Source: Rhodospirillaceae bacterium bin65
GTDB lineage: Bacteria; Pseudomonadota; Alphaproteobacteria; Bin65
Reading direction: 5' to 3'
Length of the DNA: 64,000 nucleotides
Assembly: GCA_002238725.1 (NCBI GenBank)
Contig: MPMX01000009.1
Span: forward strand, 1-64,000
A program made the position numbers and the translations under genes. Position 1 is the stretch's first letter; each line of letters opens with the position of its first letter. Shown piece after piece: positions 28,609 through 38,028 of the stretch. The notes under the pieces were generated by a model that did not search any database, was not told where the DNA came from, and saw nothing but the letters and a program-made list of their open reading frames with translations.

Positions 28609-30381
28609 TCAATTCTGCGTTCGTGCCGTAATGACCGGGATCAACAGGTGCGAATCGCATTCGCCGCCGGCATGGACGACATGCAGGCCGCGGTTGCAGG
28701 CGTTGTCCTTGCGGTAGGGCGGTGAGGGAACGATCTCGTTCGGCGAGACGATCAGTTCGATGCCGTCGCCGGCGGCGAAAAAGGTGCTGCTCGGGTTGAT
28801 CGCGATGTCCACGGGCGCGATTTCGCCGGGGGTCAGCCGGTCGTCGCGTTCGTTGCGCAGCACCGGCTCCCATTCGGTCGAGGCCTTGGGGTCGAGCGCC
28901 CGGCGCGACACGGCGATCAGGCCGCGCGCCACCATGTCTTCCCTGTTGCCGACGGAGCCGTAGAAGGGCACGCGCCGGCCCTCGGCATCGATTTTGTCGA
29001 CGCCGACAAACAGCGCCATGTCGTCGGGCGGGACCTTCCGGCCGTGTTTCGCCCGGGCTTCGACCCACAGCCGCAGTTTCATGTAGCCGGTGAGCTCGGT
29101 ATCCGCCTCGAAAGTATGGGAAAAACGCAGCGCGCCGCTGCGGGCGTCGTAGACGAACTCGGTCTGCCCGCCGGGCGCGGGGTCGAGCCGGTTGCCCTCG
29201 CGCAGGAAGAGCTTGCGATATTCCGTGTTCTCGAGCGGCCAGGCCGGTTCGCTGCGGACTTCGTGGATCGTATCGCGGGAGGCGCGTACTTCGAGGCGCA
29301 CCGGATCGGTCTCCAGAAACCCGTTATCGGTTTCGCCTTTCAGGAAACAGTCGAAGAAGGCCTTCGTGAGGTTCTGCACTTCGGCCGAGTAGTAGCTGTC
29401 CCACTTGCCGCGCCGGTGCGTGTAGACCCATTTGTGTCCGGACGAAGCCTGCCGGAAGACTCGGAAGCTGCCCTGCGTGTGCAGGCCCTGATCCGAAAAG
29501 CTGGCGCAAACCAGCGCCGGAACCTCGATCCTTTCCAGCTCCGCCGCCTTGCTCTTCCAGTAGTCGTCGTAGAACGGATGGCGCGTCGCGATATGTTGCG
29601 GCAGCTGGCCTTCGATCGCGGCGAATTCCGCGGCCGTGCAGTTGATCGTCTCCTTGACCTCCATGTGCCACCACATGATCGGGAAGCCCTTTTCCTCCAG
29701 CCCGCCTTCGCGGAACATGTCGCGGTAGGGGTCGCTCAACCCTTCCCACGGGCAGATTGCCTTGAGGCATTTCGGGATGCCGTAGGGAAAATCGCCGGCC
29801 GCCACGCCGTACTGGCTGATCGCCAGAAAGCTGACGCCGTTCAGGCCGACATTGCCGGTGCACCAGTCCTGCGCGCCGATCCAGTCGATGGCCTTCGCGA
29901 ACGCCTCGGACTGTCCGGCCGTGAAGAGCGAGGGCTTGCCGCCGCTGCTCGCGAAGCCCGGCAGGTTCAGGTTGACCACGGCGTAGCCCGCCGGCACCCA
30001 GAAGTTGGGATCGGGCGATTCCCAGCTCGTCTGGGTCGAGAAACGCGGCCGACCCTCCTGCGGGATCAGGCGGTACTGCTTGGGCGGGCCGCCGAACGGC
30101 GTTTTCTTGAGCGCCGGCAGCAGGCTGTTGTCGTAGGGATGCGCGCACATGACGACCGGCAGCTTCGCCCCGCTCTCCTGCGCGCTTTTCGAGCGAAACA
30201 CATTCGCCGTGAGGGTGGTCCCGTCGTCGAGCGGAATCCCGGCATCGTATTCCGCCAGAATGTCGGGATGCGGCTCGGTCAGTTCGCACTGGGGTTTGAA
30301 CAGCTGGCCGGTCAGGACCGCCCGCTTCAGGATCGGCCCGACCGACCGCCTCAGCATCCCGATTTCCGACAGGTTGACCAC
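28609..30381 (-). CDS. CocE/NonD-family alpha/beta hydrolase
   Basis: A 590-residue hydrolase with the X-Pro dipeptidyl-peptidase (S15) alpha/beta fold followed by a C-terminal jelly-roll (PepX_C) domain from about residue 370. The nucleophile Ser is in VGLNGVSFLAISQYG. The substrate-specificity segment IPLDDGTTLTANVFR is the standard N-terminal strand pair. Family members cleave esters and amides such as cocaine or acylated amino acids; the true substrate is unknown. No signal peptide. Just upstream on the same strand lies a remnant of another gene (30468-30527). Confidence 0.87.
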   Translation of the reverse strand: MVNLSEIGMLRRSVGPILKRAVLTGQLFKPQCELTEPHPDILAEYDAGIPLDDGTTLTANVFRSKSAQESGAKLPVVMCAHPYDNSLLPALKKTPFGGPPKQYRLIPQEGRPRFSTQTSWESPDPNFWVPAGYAVVNLNLPGFASSGGKPSLFTAGQSEAFAKAIDWIGAQDWCTGNVGLNGVSFLAISQYGVAAGDFPYGIPKCLKAICPWEGLSDPYRDMFREGGLEEKGFPIMWWHMEVKETINCTAAEFAAIEGQLPQHIATRHPFYDDYWKSKAAELERIEVPALVCASFSDQGLHTQGSFRVFRQASSGHKWVYTHRRGKWDSYYSAEVQNLTKAFFDCFLKGETDNGFLETDPVRLEVRASRDTIHEVRSEPAWPLENTEYRKLFLREGNRLDPAPGGQTEFVYDARSGALRFSHTFEADTELTGYMKLRLWVEARAKHGRKVPPDDMALFVGVDKIDAEGRRVPFYGSVGNREDMVARGLIAVSRRALDPKASTEWEPVLRNERDDRLTPGEIAPVDIAINPSSTFFAAGDGIELIVSPNEIVPSPPYRKDNACNRGLHVVHAGGECDSHLLIPVITARTQN

Positions 30382-30467
30382 GATTGCGCACCCCCGGTTT
30401 GCGGCTCGTCTTTAGTAGGCGCAATCGGGGGCGGACGCCAGTGGCTGTCGGAGAGGAATTCAATGGT

Positions 30468-30527
30468 TCAGGGCGCCGCGGCCTCGGCCAGGGTGTCGGA
30501 GAAGGTCGGCGCGTTGCCGTAGTCGGC
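30468..30527 (-). pseudogene. 3'-terminal remnant of a second molybdopterin oxidoreductase gene
   Basis: Sixty bases, minus strand, read ADYGNAPTFSDTLAEAAAP and a stop. They match the last codons of the oxidoreductase at 31629-33746 (ADYGNAPTFSDTLVEVAAA), with about 5 mismatches in 57 bp. Homology ends sharply at 30527. This is a leftover of a duplicated or replaced gene, separated from the intact copy by ppk2. Confidence 0.85.
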
Positions 30528-30667
30528 TGACGGGCCTGCCGGACCGGTCCACGCCGCAGAAAGGTGTAGCACCGCATTCCGGATTGCTGCATGAGTCGCG
30601 GAGGTTGGACCGGTTCGACCTGCCGGTTTCAGGGCCGCGTTTCGGGGCCGCGTTCCAGGAGGAAGAC

Positions 30668-31513
30668 ATGGACAAGTCGAGGAAGACGGCCGGGAGCGGC
30701 AGCGCCGAAGCGCAGGAGCGCCCGCGGAAAATCAAGAACAAGCGCTACGAGGAGGAGCTGTTCCGGCTCCAGCTCGAACTCGTGAAGATGCTCGAGTGGA
30801 TCAAGCACGAAGGGCTCAAGGTGGTGGTCATCTTCGAGGGGCGGGACGCGGCCGGCAAGGGCGGCGTCATCAAGCGAATCACCCAGCACCTGAGTCCGCG
30901 CATCTGCCGGGTGGTAGCCTTGCCCGCACCGACCGAGCGCGAGCAGACCCAGTGGTACTTCCAGCGCTATGTGCCCCACCTGCCCGCCGCCGGCGAGATG
31001 GTCCTGTTCGACCGGAGCTGGTACAACCGGGCCGGCGTCGAACGGGTGATGGGCTTTTGCACCGAAGAGGAGCACCGGGAGTTCCTGCGCTCCTGCCCGG
31101 AATTCGAGCGCATGCTCGTGCGATCCGGCATCACGCTCATCAAGTACTGGTTCTCCGTCTCCGACGAGGAGCAGGAAAAGCGGTTCCAGAGCCGGCTCGA
31201 ACAGGATCACAAACGCTGGAAGCTGAGCCCGATGGATCTGGAGTCGCGGCGCCGGTGGGTCGCGTATTCCAAGGCGAAGGACGAGAATTTCGCGCATACG
31301 GATATCAAGCAGGCGCCGTGGTACGTCGTCGACGCGGACGTGAAGAAACACGCGCGGCTGAACTGCATCAGCCATCTGCTGAGCATGATCCCCTACGAAG
31401 ACCTGACGCCGGAGCCGATCGAGCTTCCGCAGCGCGCAGAGGCTGGCGCCTATGTCCGGCCGCCGTTTTCCGACCAGACGCTGGTCCCCTCGATCTACCC
31501 CGACGACGAGTAG
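30668..31513 (+). CDS. ppk2: Polyphosphate kinase 2 family protein
   Basis: A PPK2-type polyphosphate:nucleoside phosphotransferase, 281 residues, one domain. Walker A is VIFEGRDAAGKGGVIKRI and Walker B is LFDRSWYNRAGVERVMGF; the lid region includes KRFQSRLEQDHKRWKLS. It probably makes GTP or ATP from polyphosphate, or the reverse. Start at ATG 30668 is fixed by CAGGAGGAAGAC just upstream. It is flanked by the oxidoreductase remnant on one side and a REP palindrome on the other, so the segment may have been inserted. Confidence 0.94.
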   Translation: MDKSRKTAGSGSAEAQERPRKIKNKRYEEELFRLQLELVKMLEWIKHEGLKVVVIFEGRDAAGKGGVIKRITQHLSPRICRVVALPAPTEREQTQWYFQRYVPHLPAAGEMVLFDRSWYNRAGVERVMGFCTEEEHREFLRSCPEFERMLVRSGITLIKYWFSVSDEEQEKRFQSRLEQDHKRWKLSPMDLESRRRWVAYSKAKDENFAHTDIKQAPWYVVDADVKKHARLNCISHLLSMIPYEDLTPEPIELPQRAEAGAYVRPPFSDQTLVPSIYPDDE

Positions 31514-31557
31514 GTTGCATCCGGCCGGGCGCCGGCGACGAGCCGCTTGTCGATTGC

Positions 31558-31586
31558 GTAGGGGAGGGTTTGAAACCCTCCCCTAC
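31558..31586. repeat. REP-like intergenic palindrome, copy C
   Basis: Identical to copy B: 14-bp arms GTAGGGGAGGGTTT and AAACCCTCCCCTAC. It lies between the convergent 3' ends of ppk2 and the molybdopterin oxidoreductase, where a stem-loop could act as a bidirectional terminator. Confidence 0.9.
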
Positions 31587-31628
31587 GGGACGCGGGTAAC
31601 CTGAGCGTCGGGAGGGACGGGTTCGGGC

Positions 31629-33746
31629 TCACGCCGCCGCGACCTCGACCAGGGTGTCGGAGAAGGTCGGGGCGTTGCCGTAGTCGGCGAAGGCCGGCGG
31701 GTTGATCGCATTCACCGTGTAGCCGTTGCGGCTGCCCTTCGCCCAATATCCCATCGGCGCGACGACGACGCCCGGCCGGGCATCCTCGCTGACCTCGGCG
31801 ACCGCGTGGAATTCGCCCCGGTCGTTGAACACCCGGACCTCATAGCCGCCGGCAATGCCGCGTTCTTCGGCGTCGGACGGGTGGATGACGACCGTCTGCT
31901 CGCCGGCGTGATGCTGCTGCGTGCGCAGGTTGCCGTAGGACGAGTTCAGGAAGGCGTGGCTCTTCGGCGAGATCATGTTGAGCGGATAGCGGGCCGCGAG
32001 TGCCGGGTTGGTGTCGGGCGCCTCGTTCTGGGGCACGAAGTTGGGCAACGGATCGAGGGGATCGCCCGGCTGGTGCGCCAGATAGCCCTGGCGGAACAGG
32101 GGCAGCACCATGTTGCCGCCCGCGGCCATGGAGGATTTGAACTCGACCTTGCCGGACGGGGTCGGGAAGTTGCCTTCGCGGTGGGGCACGAAATCGTCGG
32201 GCGAGCCGACCCTGAGGCGCGCATAGCCGGTCTGGCGCAAGCCGTCGAGGTCGATGCCTTCGAGAACGGGATTGCTCCAGTCGAGCGCATCCAGGGCCAT
32301 TTCCTCGTCGCTGCGCTGCCAGTAGGGGTCGTCGAAGCCCATGGCGCCGGCGAGCCGACGGAACAGCTCGGTGTTCGGCACCGCTTCGCCGCGCGGTTCG
32401 ATCGCCGGCTCGTTCAGCGTGAGATAGAGGTGGCCCCAGGAGAACATGATATCGAACTGTTCGAGCTGGGTCGTCGCCGGCAGGACGATATCGGCGTAGC
32501 GCGCTGTATCGGTGATGAAATGCTCGCTCACCACCGTGAACAGGTCTTCGCGCGCCAGGCCGCGCAGGACCTTTTCCTGCTCCGGCGCGACCACGGCGGG
32601 ATTGGAATTGTAGACGAACAGCGACGCGATTTTCCGGTCGAGCTCGCCCGTCAGCGCCGGGCCGATGCGCCACTGGTTGAGCACCGGCGTGCCTTCCGGA
32701 ATCCAGTCGGGCCGGCTCAGATCGTCCCATTTCAGCGGAAACGCCCAGATCGGCATGTGCAGGATGCCGCCGCCGCAGTGGCGCCACGAGCCGACCAGCC
32801 CGGGCAGGCAGGCCATGGCGCGCACGGCGTTGCCGCCCGAGGCGTTGCGCTCGATGGCGACGCCCATGCGGATGACCGAGGGCTGGACCGTGGCGAATTC
32901 GCGGGCGAGCGTCCGGATATCGTCGGCGGAGAGGCCGGTGATGCCGGCCACCCGGTCCGGTGTGAAGCCGGCGGCGCGGGCTTTCAGATCCTCGAAGCCG
33001 ACGGTGTATTTCTCAACATAGTCGCGGTCGACTAGATCCTCGGCGATGATGACGTTGATCATGCCGAGCGCCAGGGCGGCGTCGGTGCCCGGCTTTATCG
33101 GCAGGTGCCAGTCCGCTTGCCTGGCCGTCCGGGTCGCGACCGGGTCGATGACAACGACCTTGGCGCCGCGGCGCTGGGCCTCGGCGATGAACGGCCAGTG
33201 GTGCAGGTTGGTGCTGATCGTGTTGATCGCCCACAGGACGATGTAGCGGGAGTGGACGAAGCTTTCCGGGTCGACTGCCGCGGTCGGGCCGCAGGTCATG
33301 AAGAAGGCGGTGATGGCGGCCGAATCGCAGAAGGTGCGCTCGGCCACCGTCGCGCCGAGCTTGTTGAAGAAGGCGTCGCCGGCGTTCAGGCCGTTCAGGA
33401 TGCCCTCGGTGCCGAGATAGCTGTAGGGCAGGATGGCGGCCGGCCCGTCGCGCGCGATGATTTCCTTCCAGCGGCCCGAAATTTCCTCAAGGGCCGCATC
33501 CCAGCCGATCGGCTCGAATTCGCCGTTGCCCTTGGCGCCGGTCCGGCGCAGCGGGGTCAGCACGCGGTTCTCGCTGTAGACCCGGTTCTCGTAGTCGTTG
33601 ACCTTGACGCACAGGCCGCCCTGGGTGAACGGGTGATCGGGGTTGCCGCGCACGTTGACGACCTCGCCGTCGACGACGGTGGTCAGCATGGCGCAGGTGT
33701 CGGGGCAATCGTGCGGGCAGGCGCTGAAGACTGTCTTTTCGGCCAT
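31629..33746 (-). CDS. Molybdopterin oxidoreductase with [4Fe-4S] cluster
   Basis: A 705-residue member of the DMSO-reductase superfamily. The N-terminal cluster ligands are Cys10, Cys14, Cys18 and Cys46 (SACPHDCPDTCAM and GGLCVKV). A molybdopterin-binding body and C-terminal molydopterin-dinucleotide-binding domain (LNMISPKSHAFLNSSYGN) follow. No twin-arginine signal is seen from ATG 33746, so it is probably cytoplasmic. Stand-alone enzymes of this kind act as formate- or small-molecule oxidoreductases; no partner subunits are adjacent. GGAGAAG precedes the ATG. It is divergent from the AraC gene at 33978, which may regulate it. Confidence 0.9.
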   Translation of the reverse strand: MAEKTVFSACPHDCPDTCAMLTTVVDGEVVNVRGNPDHPFTQGGLCVKVNDYENRVYSENRVLTPLRRTGAKGNGEFEPIGWDAALEEISGRWKEIIARDGPAAILPYSYLGTEGILNGLNAGDAFFNKLGATVAERTFCDSAAITAFFMTCGPTAAVDPESFVHSRYIVLWAINTISTNLHHWPFIAEAQRRGAKVVVIDPVATRTARQADWHLPIKPGTDAALALGMINVIIAEDLVDRDYVEKYTVGFEDLKARAAGFTPDRVAGITGLSADDIRTLAREFATVQPSVIRMGVAIERNASGGNAVRAMACLPGLVGSWRHCGGGILHMPIWAFPLKWDDLSRPDWIPEGTPVLNQWRIGPALTGELDRKIASLFVYNSNPAVVAPEQEKVLRGLAREDLFTVVSEHFITDTARYADIVLPATTQLEQFDIMFSWGHLYLTLNEPAIEPRGEAVPNTELFRRLAGAMGFDDPYWQRSDEEMALDALDWSNPVLEGIDLDGLRQTGYARLRVGSPDDFVPHREGNFPTPSGKVEFKSSMAAGGNMVLPLFRQGYLAHQPGDPLDPLPNFVPQNEAPDTNPALAARYPLNMISPKSHAFLNSSYGNLRTQQHHAGEQTVVIHPSDAEERGIAGGYEVRVFNDRGEFHAVAEVSEDARPGVVVAPMGYWAKGSRNGYTVNAINPPAFADYGNAPTFSDTLVEVAAA

Positions 33747-33977
33747 CGAACTTCTCCATAAACCGGGCGCGAAGCGAACATTCGCAACAAATTGGCCGCC
33801 AGAGCCTATCGCGCCGCGCCGCCCATCTGCATTACGGGGCTTTGCTGTACCGTTACATTCTCTTGCTCTTGTTGCGCCGAACCCCGGCAATTTTGTTGAC
33901 CGGCATTTTCAGGCAATGCCAAGCTTCACCCGGACCCTGAACGCCATTGCATCGAACCGCTTCGAGAGGGGGGCGGC

Positions 33978-34874
33978 GTGGTTGGATTGGCCGGACACGG
34001 CCGCGCGAAATACACCACCGGGACGCTGCTCGGCAGCAGCCGCGACCGGGGATGGAGCGGGCTGCTCGCCGAACGCTGGAGCCACACGGAAGGCGATCTC
34101 GGCGAGGTCCGGCCGCGCGAGACCGAAATCGTCGTCATGCTGGCGGGCCGCGCCCACGTCCGGCGCCGCGGCGACGGCCGCCTGCAGCATCACGATGCGG
34201 AGCCCGGCACGGTTTGGCTGTGCCCCGCCGGCATTCCCGAGGACATGATCCGCATCTACGGCGAGATCCCCGAAACCGTCCATATCTACCTGCCGGCGCC
34301 GCCGCTGTCGGCGACGGCGCTGCGCGAACTCGATATCGATCCCGACGCGGTCGGCCTCCATTACGACGGCGGATTCCGCGACCCCGTCATCGAAAATATT
34401 GCGCGGGCGGTCCACACCGAGATGGTCGATCCGGCGCCCGGCGGGAAGATGCTGGCGGAGACCCTGGCTTCGGCTCTGGGCGTTCGGGTCCTGCGTCACC
34501 ATTCCAACATGGAGCCGGCGTCGGTTTCGCTGCCCAGCGTCCGCGGCGCGCTCGATGCGCGGCGCCTGCGGCGCGTCGTCGATTATATCGATACCCATCT
34601 GGCAGAAGACCTGACCATCGAGGCGCTCGCCGGCGTGGCCTGCCTGAGCCCGTATCATTTCGCCCGCGCCTTCAAGGCCGCGACCGGGTCGGCGCCGCAC
34701 CGCTACCTGACCGACCGCCGCATCGGCCGCGCCAGGGCATTGCTGGCCGAAGACCGGCTGCCGCTCGCCGAAATCGCCGAAGTGTGCGGATTTTCCTCCC
34801 AGCCGCATTTCACCTACTGGTTCAAGCGCACCGTCGGCACGACGCCGGGGGCGTACCGGGAAGAGTGCGGCTAG
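33978..34874 (+). CDS. AraC-family regulator, paralogue 1
   Basis: A 298-residue transcription factor with an N-terminal cupin-like sensing domain and a C-terminal pair of AraC helix-turn-helix motifs. The latter show LTIEALAGVACLSPYHFARAF and LAEIAEVCGFSSQPHFTYWFK, followed by TPGAYREE. It starts with GTG at 33978 after GAGAGGGGGG. The next gene is a close paralogue in the same orientation (most residues identical end to end). It is divergent from the molybdopterin oxidoreductase. Ligand unknown. Confidence 0.92.
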   Translation: MVGLAGHGRAKYTTGTLLGSSRDRGWSGLLAERWSHTEGDLGEVRPRETEIVVMLAGRAHVRRRGDGRLQHHDAEPGTVWLCPAGIPEDMIRIYGEIPETVHIYLPAPPLSATALRELDIDPDAVGLHYDGGFRDPVIENIARAVHTEMVDPAPGGKMLAETLASALGVRVLRHHSNMEPASVSLPSVRGALDARRLRRVVDYIDTHLAEDLTIEALAGVACLSPYHFARAFKAATGSAPHRYLTDRRIGRARALLAEDRLPLAEIAEVCGFSSQPHFTYWFKRTVGTTPGAYREECG

Positions 34875-35119
34875 GCCGTTCCTATCGGTCGCCATAGTCG
34901 GCGCCGGCACGGCTTTGGACGCGGCGGCAAGCTGCGATACAGGCGAAGACCGAGGCTGCCGCGGCCTGCGGCCCCGAATAACACAGTCTTGCTATCCCAT
35001 TGTACGGCCTTGCTTAATATCGATTTATGCCCCCTGTGGTTTTGTTGACGTGCCGGCCGGCACGGTGTCACGGTTTGCGCCAGGTATCACGGCGATAGGC
35101 TTCGGCGGGAAGGGGCTGC

Positions 35120-36016
35120 GTGGCGAATCCGGCGGGACACGGGCGGGCGAAATACACAACCGGCACGCTGCTCGGGACCAGCCGCAACCTGGGATGGAAT
35201 GGGCTGCTCGCCGAGCGCTGGAGCCATTCGGAAGGCGATCTCGGCGAGGTTCAACCCCGCGACACCGAAGTCATCGTGATGCTCGAAGGCCGATTGCACA
35301 TCCGGCGCCGCGGCGACGGCCGGCTCCAGCATACCGACGCCGTGCCGGGCATGGTCTGGCTGGCTCCGGCAGGGATCAGAGAGGACATGATCCGCCTGTA
35401 CGGCCACATACCGGAAAGCGTTCACATGTACCTGCCGGCGTCGCCGCTATCGGTAACAGCCCTGCTGGAACTCGATATCGATCCCGACACGGTCGGCCTG
35501 CACTACGACGGCGGCTTTCGCGACCCGCTGATCGAGCAGATTGCCAGGGCGGTCCGGCGCGAGTTGGTCGATCCGGCGCCGGGCGGGAAAATGTTGATCG
35601 AGACGCTGGCTTCCGCGCTCGGCGTCCATGTGCTCAGGCATCACTCGAATATGGAGCCCGCCTCGGTCGCCCTGCCTAAGGTCCGCGGTGCGCTCGATTC
35701 CCGGCGCCTCCGGCGGGTCAAGGATTTCATCGAAGCCCACCTCAACGAGGAATTGACGATCGACAGGCTTGCAGGCGAAGCCTGCCTCAGTCCGTTCCAT
35801 TTCGTTCGCGTCTTCAAGGCGGCGACCGGGATCACGCCGCACCGCTACCTGACCGACTGCCGCATCGGCCGCGCGAGGGCCATGATTGCCGAAAGCCGCC
35901 TGCCGCTTGCGGAAATCGCAGAATTGTGCGGCTTTTCCTCCCAGTCGCATTTCACCCGCTGGTTCAAGCGGATCGTCGGCGTCACGCCGGGCGCCTATCG
36001 GAAAGATTGCAGCTAG
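35120..36016 (+). CDS. AraC-family regulator, paralogue 2
   Basis: Same length (298) and layout as the previous gene; the N-termini share AGHGRAKYTTGTLLG. The HTH region reads LTIDRLAGEACLSPFHFVRVF and LAEIAELCGFSSQSHFTRWFK. GTG start at 35120 with AAGGGGCTGC upstream. Differences cluster in both the sensing domain and the recognition region, suggesting diverged ligands or targets after duplication. It is convergent with the HpaB-like operon, which it may control. Confidence 0.92.
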   Translation: MANPAGHGRAKYTTGTLLGTSRNLGWNGLLAERWSHSEGDLGEVQPRDTEVIVMLEGRLHIRRRGDGRLQHTDAVPGMVWLAPAGIREDMIRLYGHIPESVHMYLPASPLSVTALLELDIDPDTVGLHYDGGFRDPLIEQIARAVRRELVDPAPGGKMLIETLASALGVHVLRHHSNMEPASVALPKVRGALDSRRLRRVKDFIEAHLNEELTIDRLAGEACLSPFHFVRVFKAATGITPHRYLTDCRIGRARAMIAESRLPLAEIAELCGFSSQSHFTRWFKRIVGVTPGAYRKDCS

Positions 36017-36076
36017 CCGCCGAAGGAAATAGTCCCGGCCGCAGAAGCGACATTTCTCGCCGGATCGCTCCGGATG

Positions 36077-37546
36077 CTATCCCGCCATCTTCGACTCCGG
36101 CACGTCGTAGCCGGCCATCAGCCGGTCGACGACGGCGCCGAACTCGTTCCAGGGCGCTTCACGGTAGTTGTGGTTGCGGATGATGAAGGACGCGCCGGCG
36201 TAGAATTTCTCGTATTGCTGCTGGCGGCCGGCGAATTCGCTGCCGACCATGTCCCACACCAGCTTGAACAGCTTCATGCGTTCAAGCGCCGGCAATTGCG
36301 GCGTCTGCCAGAAGGTCTCGAACTGTTCGCGGATCTCCGGGTTGTTCATCACCGTGGCGCTGGCCGGCATCTGGAACACGCCGCCGCCGGAGAGTTCGCG
36401 CAGCTGGTCGATCACCGCGGAATAACCCTCGGTACACCAGTTGAGCGCCGCATACATCATGCGCCGGTTGAAGGTGACATAGCCCTCCGGCCAGTGCTCC
36501 GCCGCCTCGATCTGGCCGTGGATCATGCCCGAGAGGGTGGCTTCGAGCGCCGCCATCCGGCCCAGCACTTCGAGCACCGCCGGGACCTCGATCGCGCCGG
36601 TCGCCTGCGCCACCTTCGAGCACAGGCCGACGATCAGCTCCATCTTCGACCAGTAGCGCACGTTGGACTGGTGGTTGCCGTAGCAGTGCGCGGGCGTCTC
36701 GATATAGATGCTGCGCGCCTTGATGGCGTCGTCCATGACGAACACCTTCTCCCACGGCACGAAAACGTTCTCGCACATCACCATCGAATCGGTCTCGTCG
36801 AAGCGCCAGGCGAGCGGGCCGTCGAACTCGTTCGAGGTGTTGAGGTTGAGCGGCTGGCGCGACCACAGCGTAAGGCCAGGGGCGCCCACCGGCACGGCGC
36901 AGGTCACCGCCTGCTTGACCTGGGTCGGCGCGAGCGGCAGCAGGTTGCCGATCCAGATGTCGTCGCAGAACACCGCGCTGGTCGCCAGCATCTTCATGCC
37001 GCTGATCACGATGCCGTCGTCGCGCTCGTCGATCACCGAGAGGGTCGGCACCGGCAGGTTCTGGCGCGTGTAGAATTCCGGGTTGCGCGCCGCCTGGGGC
37101 GGCAGCACGGCATAGGTAGCGTAGACGTCGTTCTTCCGGCAGTGCTCGTAATAGGCGATCAGGTTGGCGCCGAACTTCCAATCCTCGGTATCGAAGGCCG
37201 ACGGCAGGGTCGACATGCCGGTGACGAAGCCGGAGACATGGTCGGGCGAGCGGCCGAACATGCCGTAGGTCATGTCGGCGATGCCCTTGTGGCATTTCAG
37301 GCGGCGGCGCAGGTCGTCCTTCGATTTCGCGCGCAGATACCAGGTCGAATAGCGCTCGCCGTCCTCCTCGAAGGAGTAGGTCTCGAGATTCTCCGGCGCC
37401 CGTTTGGTGTCGTACATGTCGGCGACGGTCTGCGCCGCGGTCGCGAAGGCCGGGTGCGTCGTGACATCGTCGACCTTCTCGCCGCCGAGATAGACGGTCC
37501 GGCCGTCGCGCAGCCCCTCCAGATGCTCCTTGCCGGTCTTCAGCAT
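36077..37546 (-). CDS. HpaB-family 4-hydroxyphenylacetate 3-monooxygenase oxygenase component
   Basis: A 489-residue flavin-dependent monooxygenase of the HpaB/PvcC type, which uses FADH2 supplied by a separate reductase to hydroxylate phenols. Family segments include SGFVTGMSTLPSAF, SVIDERDDGIVISGMKMLATS and MCENVFVPWEKVFV. It is the promoter-distal gene of a minus-strand run with the cupin and DUF2848 genes (57- and 20-bp gaps). No HpaC reductase is in the window. The substrate need not be 4-hydroxyphenylacetate. Confidence 0.9.
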   Translation of the reverse strand: MLKTGKEHLEGLRDGRTVYLGGEKVDDVTTHPAFATAAQTVADMYDTKRAPENLETYSFEEDGERYSTWYLRAKSKDDLRRRLKCHKGIADMTYGMFGRSPDHVSGFVTGMSTLPSAFDTEDWKFGANLIAYYEHCRKNDVYATYAVLPPQAARNPEFYTRQNLPVPTLSVIDERDDGIVISGMKMLATSAVFCDDIWIGNLLPLAPTQVKQAVTCAVPVGAPGLTLWSRQPLNLNTSNEFDGPLAWRFDETDSMVMCENVFVPWEKVFVMDDAIKARSIYIETPAHCYGNHQSNVRYWSKMELIVGLCSKVAQATGAIEVPAVLEVLGRMAALEATLSGMIHGQIEAAEHWPEGYVTFNRRMMYAALNWCTEGYSAVIDQLRELSGGGVFQMPASATVMNNPEIREQFETFWQTPQLPALERMKLFKLVWDMVGSEFAGRQQQYEKFYAGASFIIRNHNYREAPWNEFGAVVDRLMAGYDVPESKMAG

Positions 37547-37603
37547 GTCGGCCTCCCGCGTCTCCGCAGCGTACCGGGTCGCGCCGCGTCCGGCCCTTAT
37601 AGC

Positions 37604-38008
37604 CTACAGGTCGCCCTCGAAGGGGTTTGTCTCGTCGTAATAGTGGATTTCGTAAAGCAGGCAGCCACCCTCGCTCTTGAACGGGCCGTGATAGACGCCG
37701 GGCGGGCGGCAGGCGTAGGTCGGCGCCAGGAAATTCTCGCCACCCGCGCCCGTCTCGTCGTTGCCGACAGTGAGGTCGCCGTGGACCAGATAGACCTCTT
37801 CCCAATGGTCGTGGACGAAGGGCACGGTGCTGAAGGCGCCCGGATCGAAGCGCAGGAACCGGGTCCGGCTGCCGGTCCCGTTCGCCTCGTCGATGTCGCT
37901 GGCGAGGGTCTTCTGTTGTACGCCGTCGTCGGTATAGCCCGGCGGTCTTTCCCAGCCGCTGTCCATGTCGAGCGCGAAGAATTCCATATGGGGCTTGTTG
38001 AACGGCAT
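37604..38008 (-). CDS. Cupin-domain protein
   Basis: A 134-residue single-domain cupin. Metal-binding motif 1 is FVHDHWEEVYLVHGDL and motif 2 is RPPGVYHGPFKSEGGC, with His and Glu ligands present. Such small cupins often act as dioxygenases or isomerases for aromatic or keto-acid intermediates. Its position between the HpaB-like monooxygenase and the DUF2848 gene suggests a step in the same pathway. Confidence 0.85.
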   Translation of the reverse strand: MPFNKPHMEFFALDMDSGWERPPGYTDDGVQQKTLASDIDEANGTGSRTRFLRFDPGAFSTVPFVHDHWEEVYLVHGDLTVGNDETGAGGENFLAPTYACRPPGVYHGPFKSEGGCLLYEIHYYDETNPFEGDL

Positions 38009-38028
38009 CCTTTCCTCCCCGGTGCCCG

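Noticed and set aside
28609-31513. Insertion sequence carrying ppk2
   Set aside because: No transposase or terminal inverted repeats were seen; only the oxidoreductase remnant and a REP palindrome flank it.
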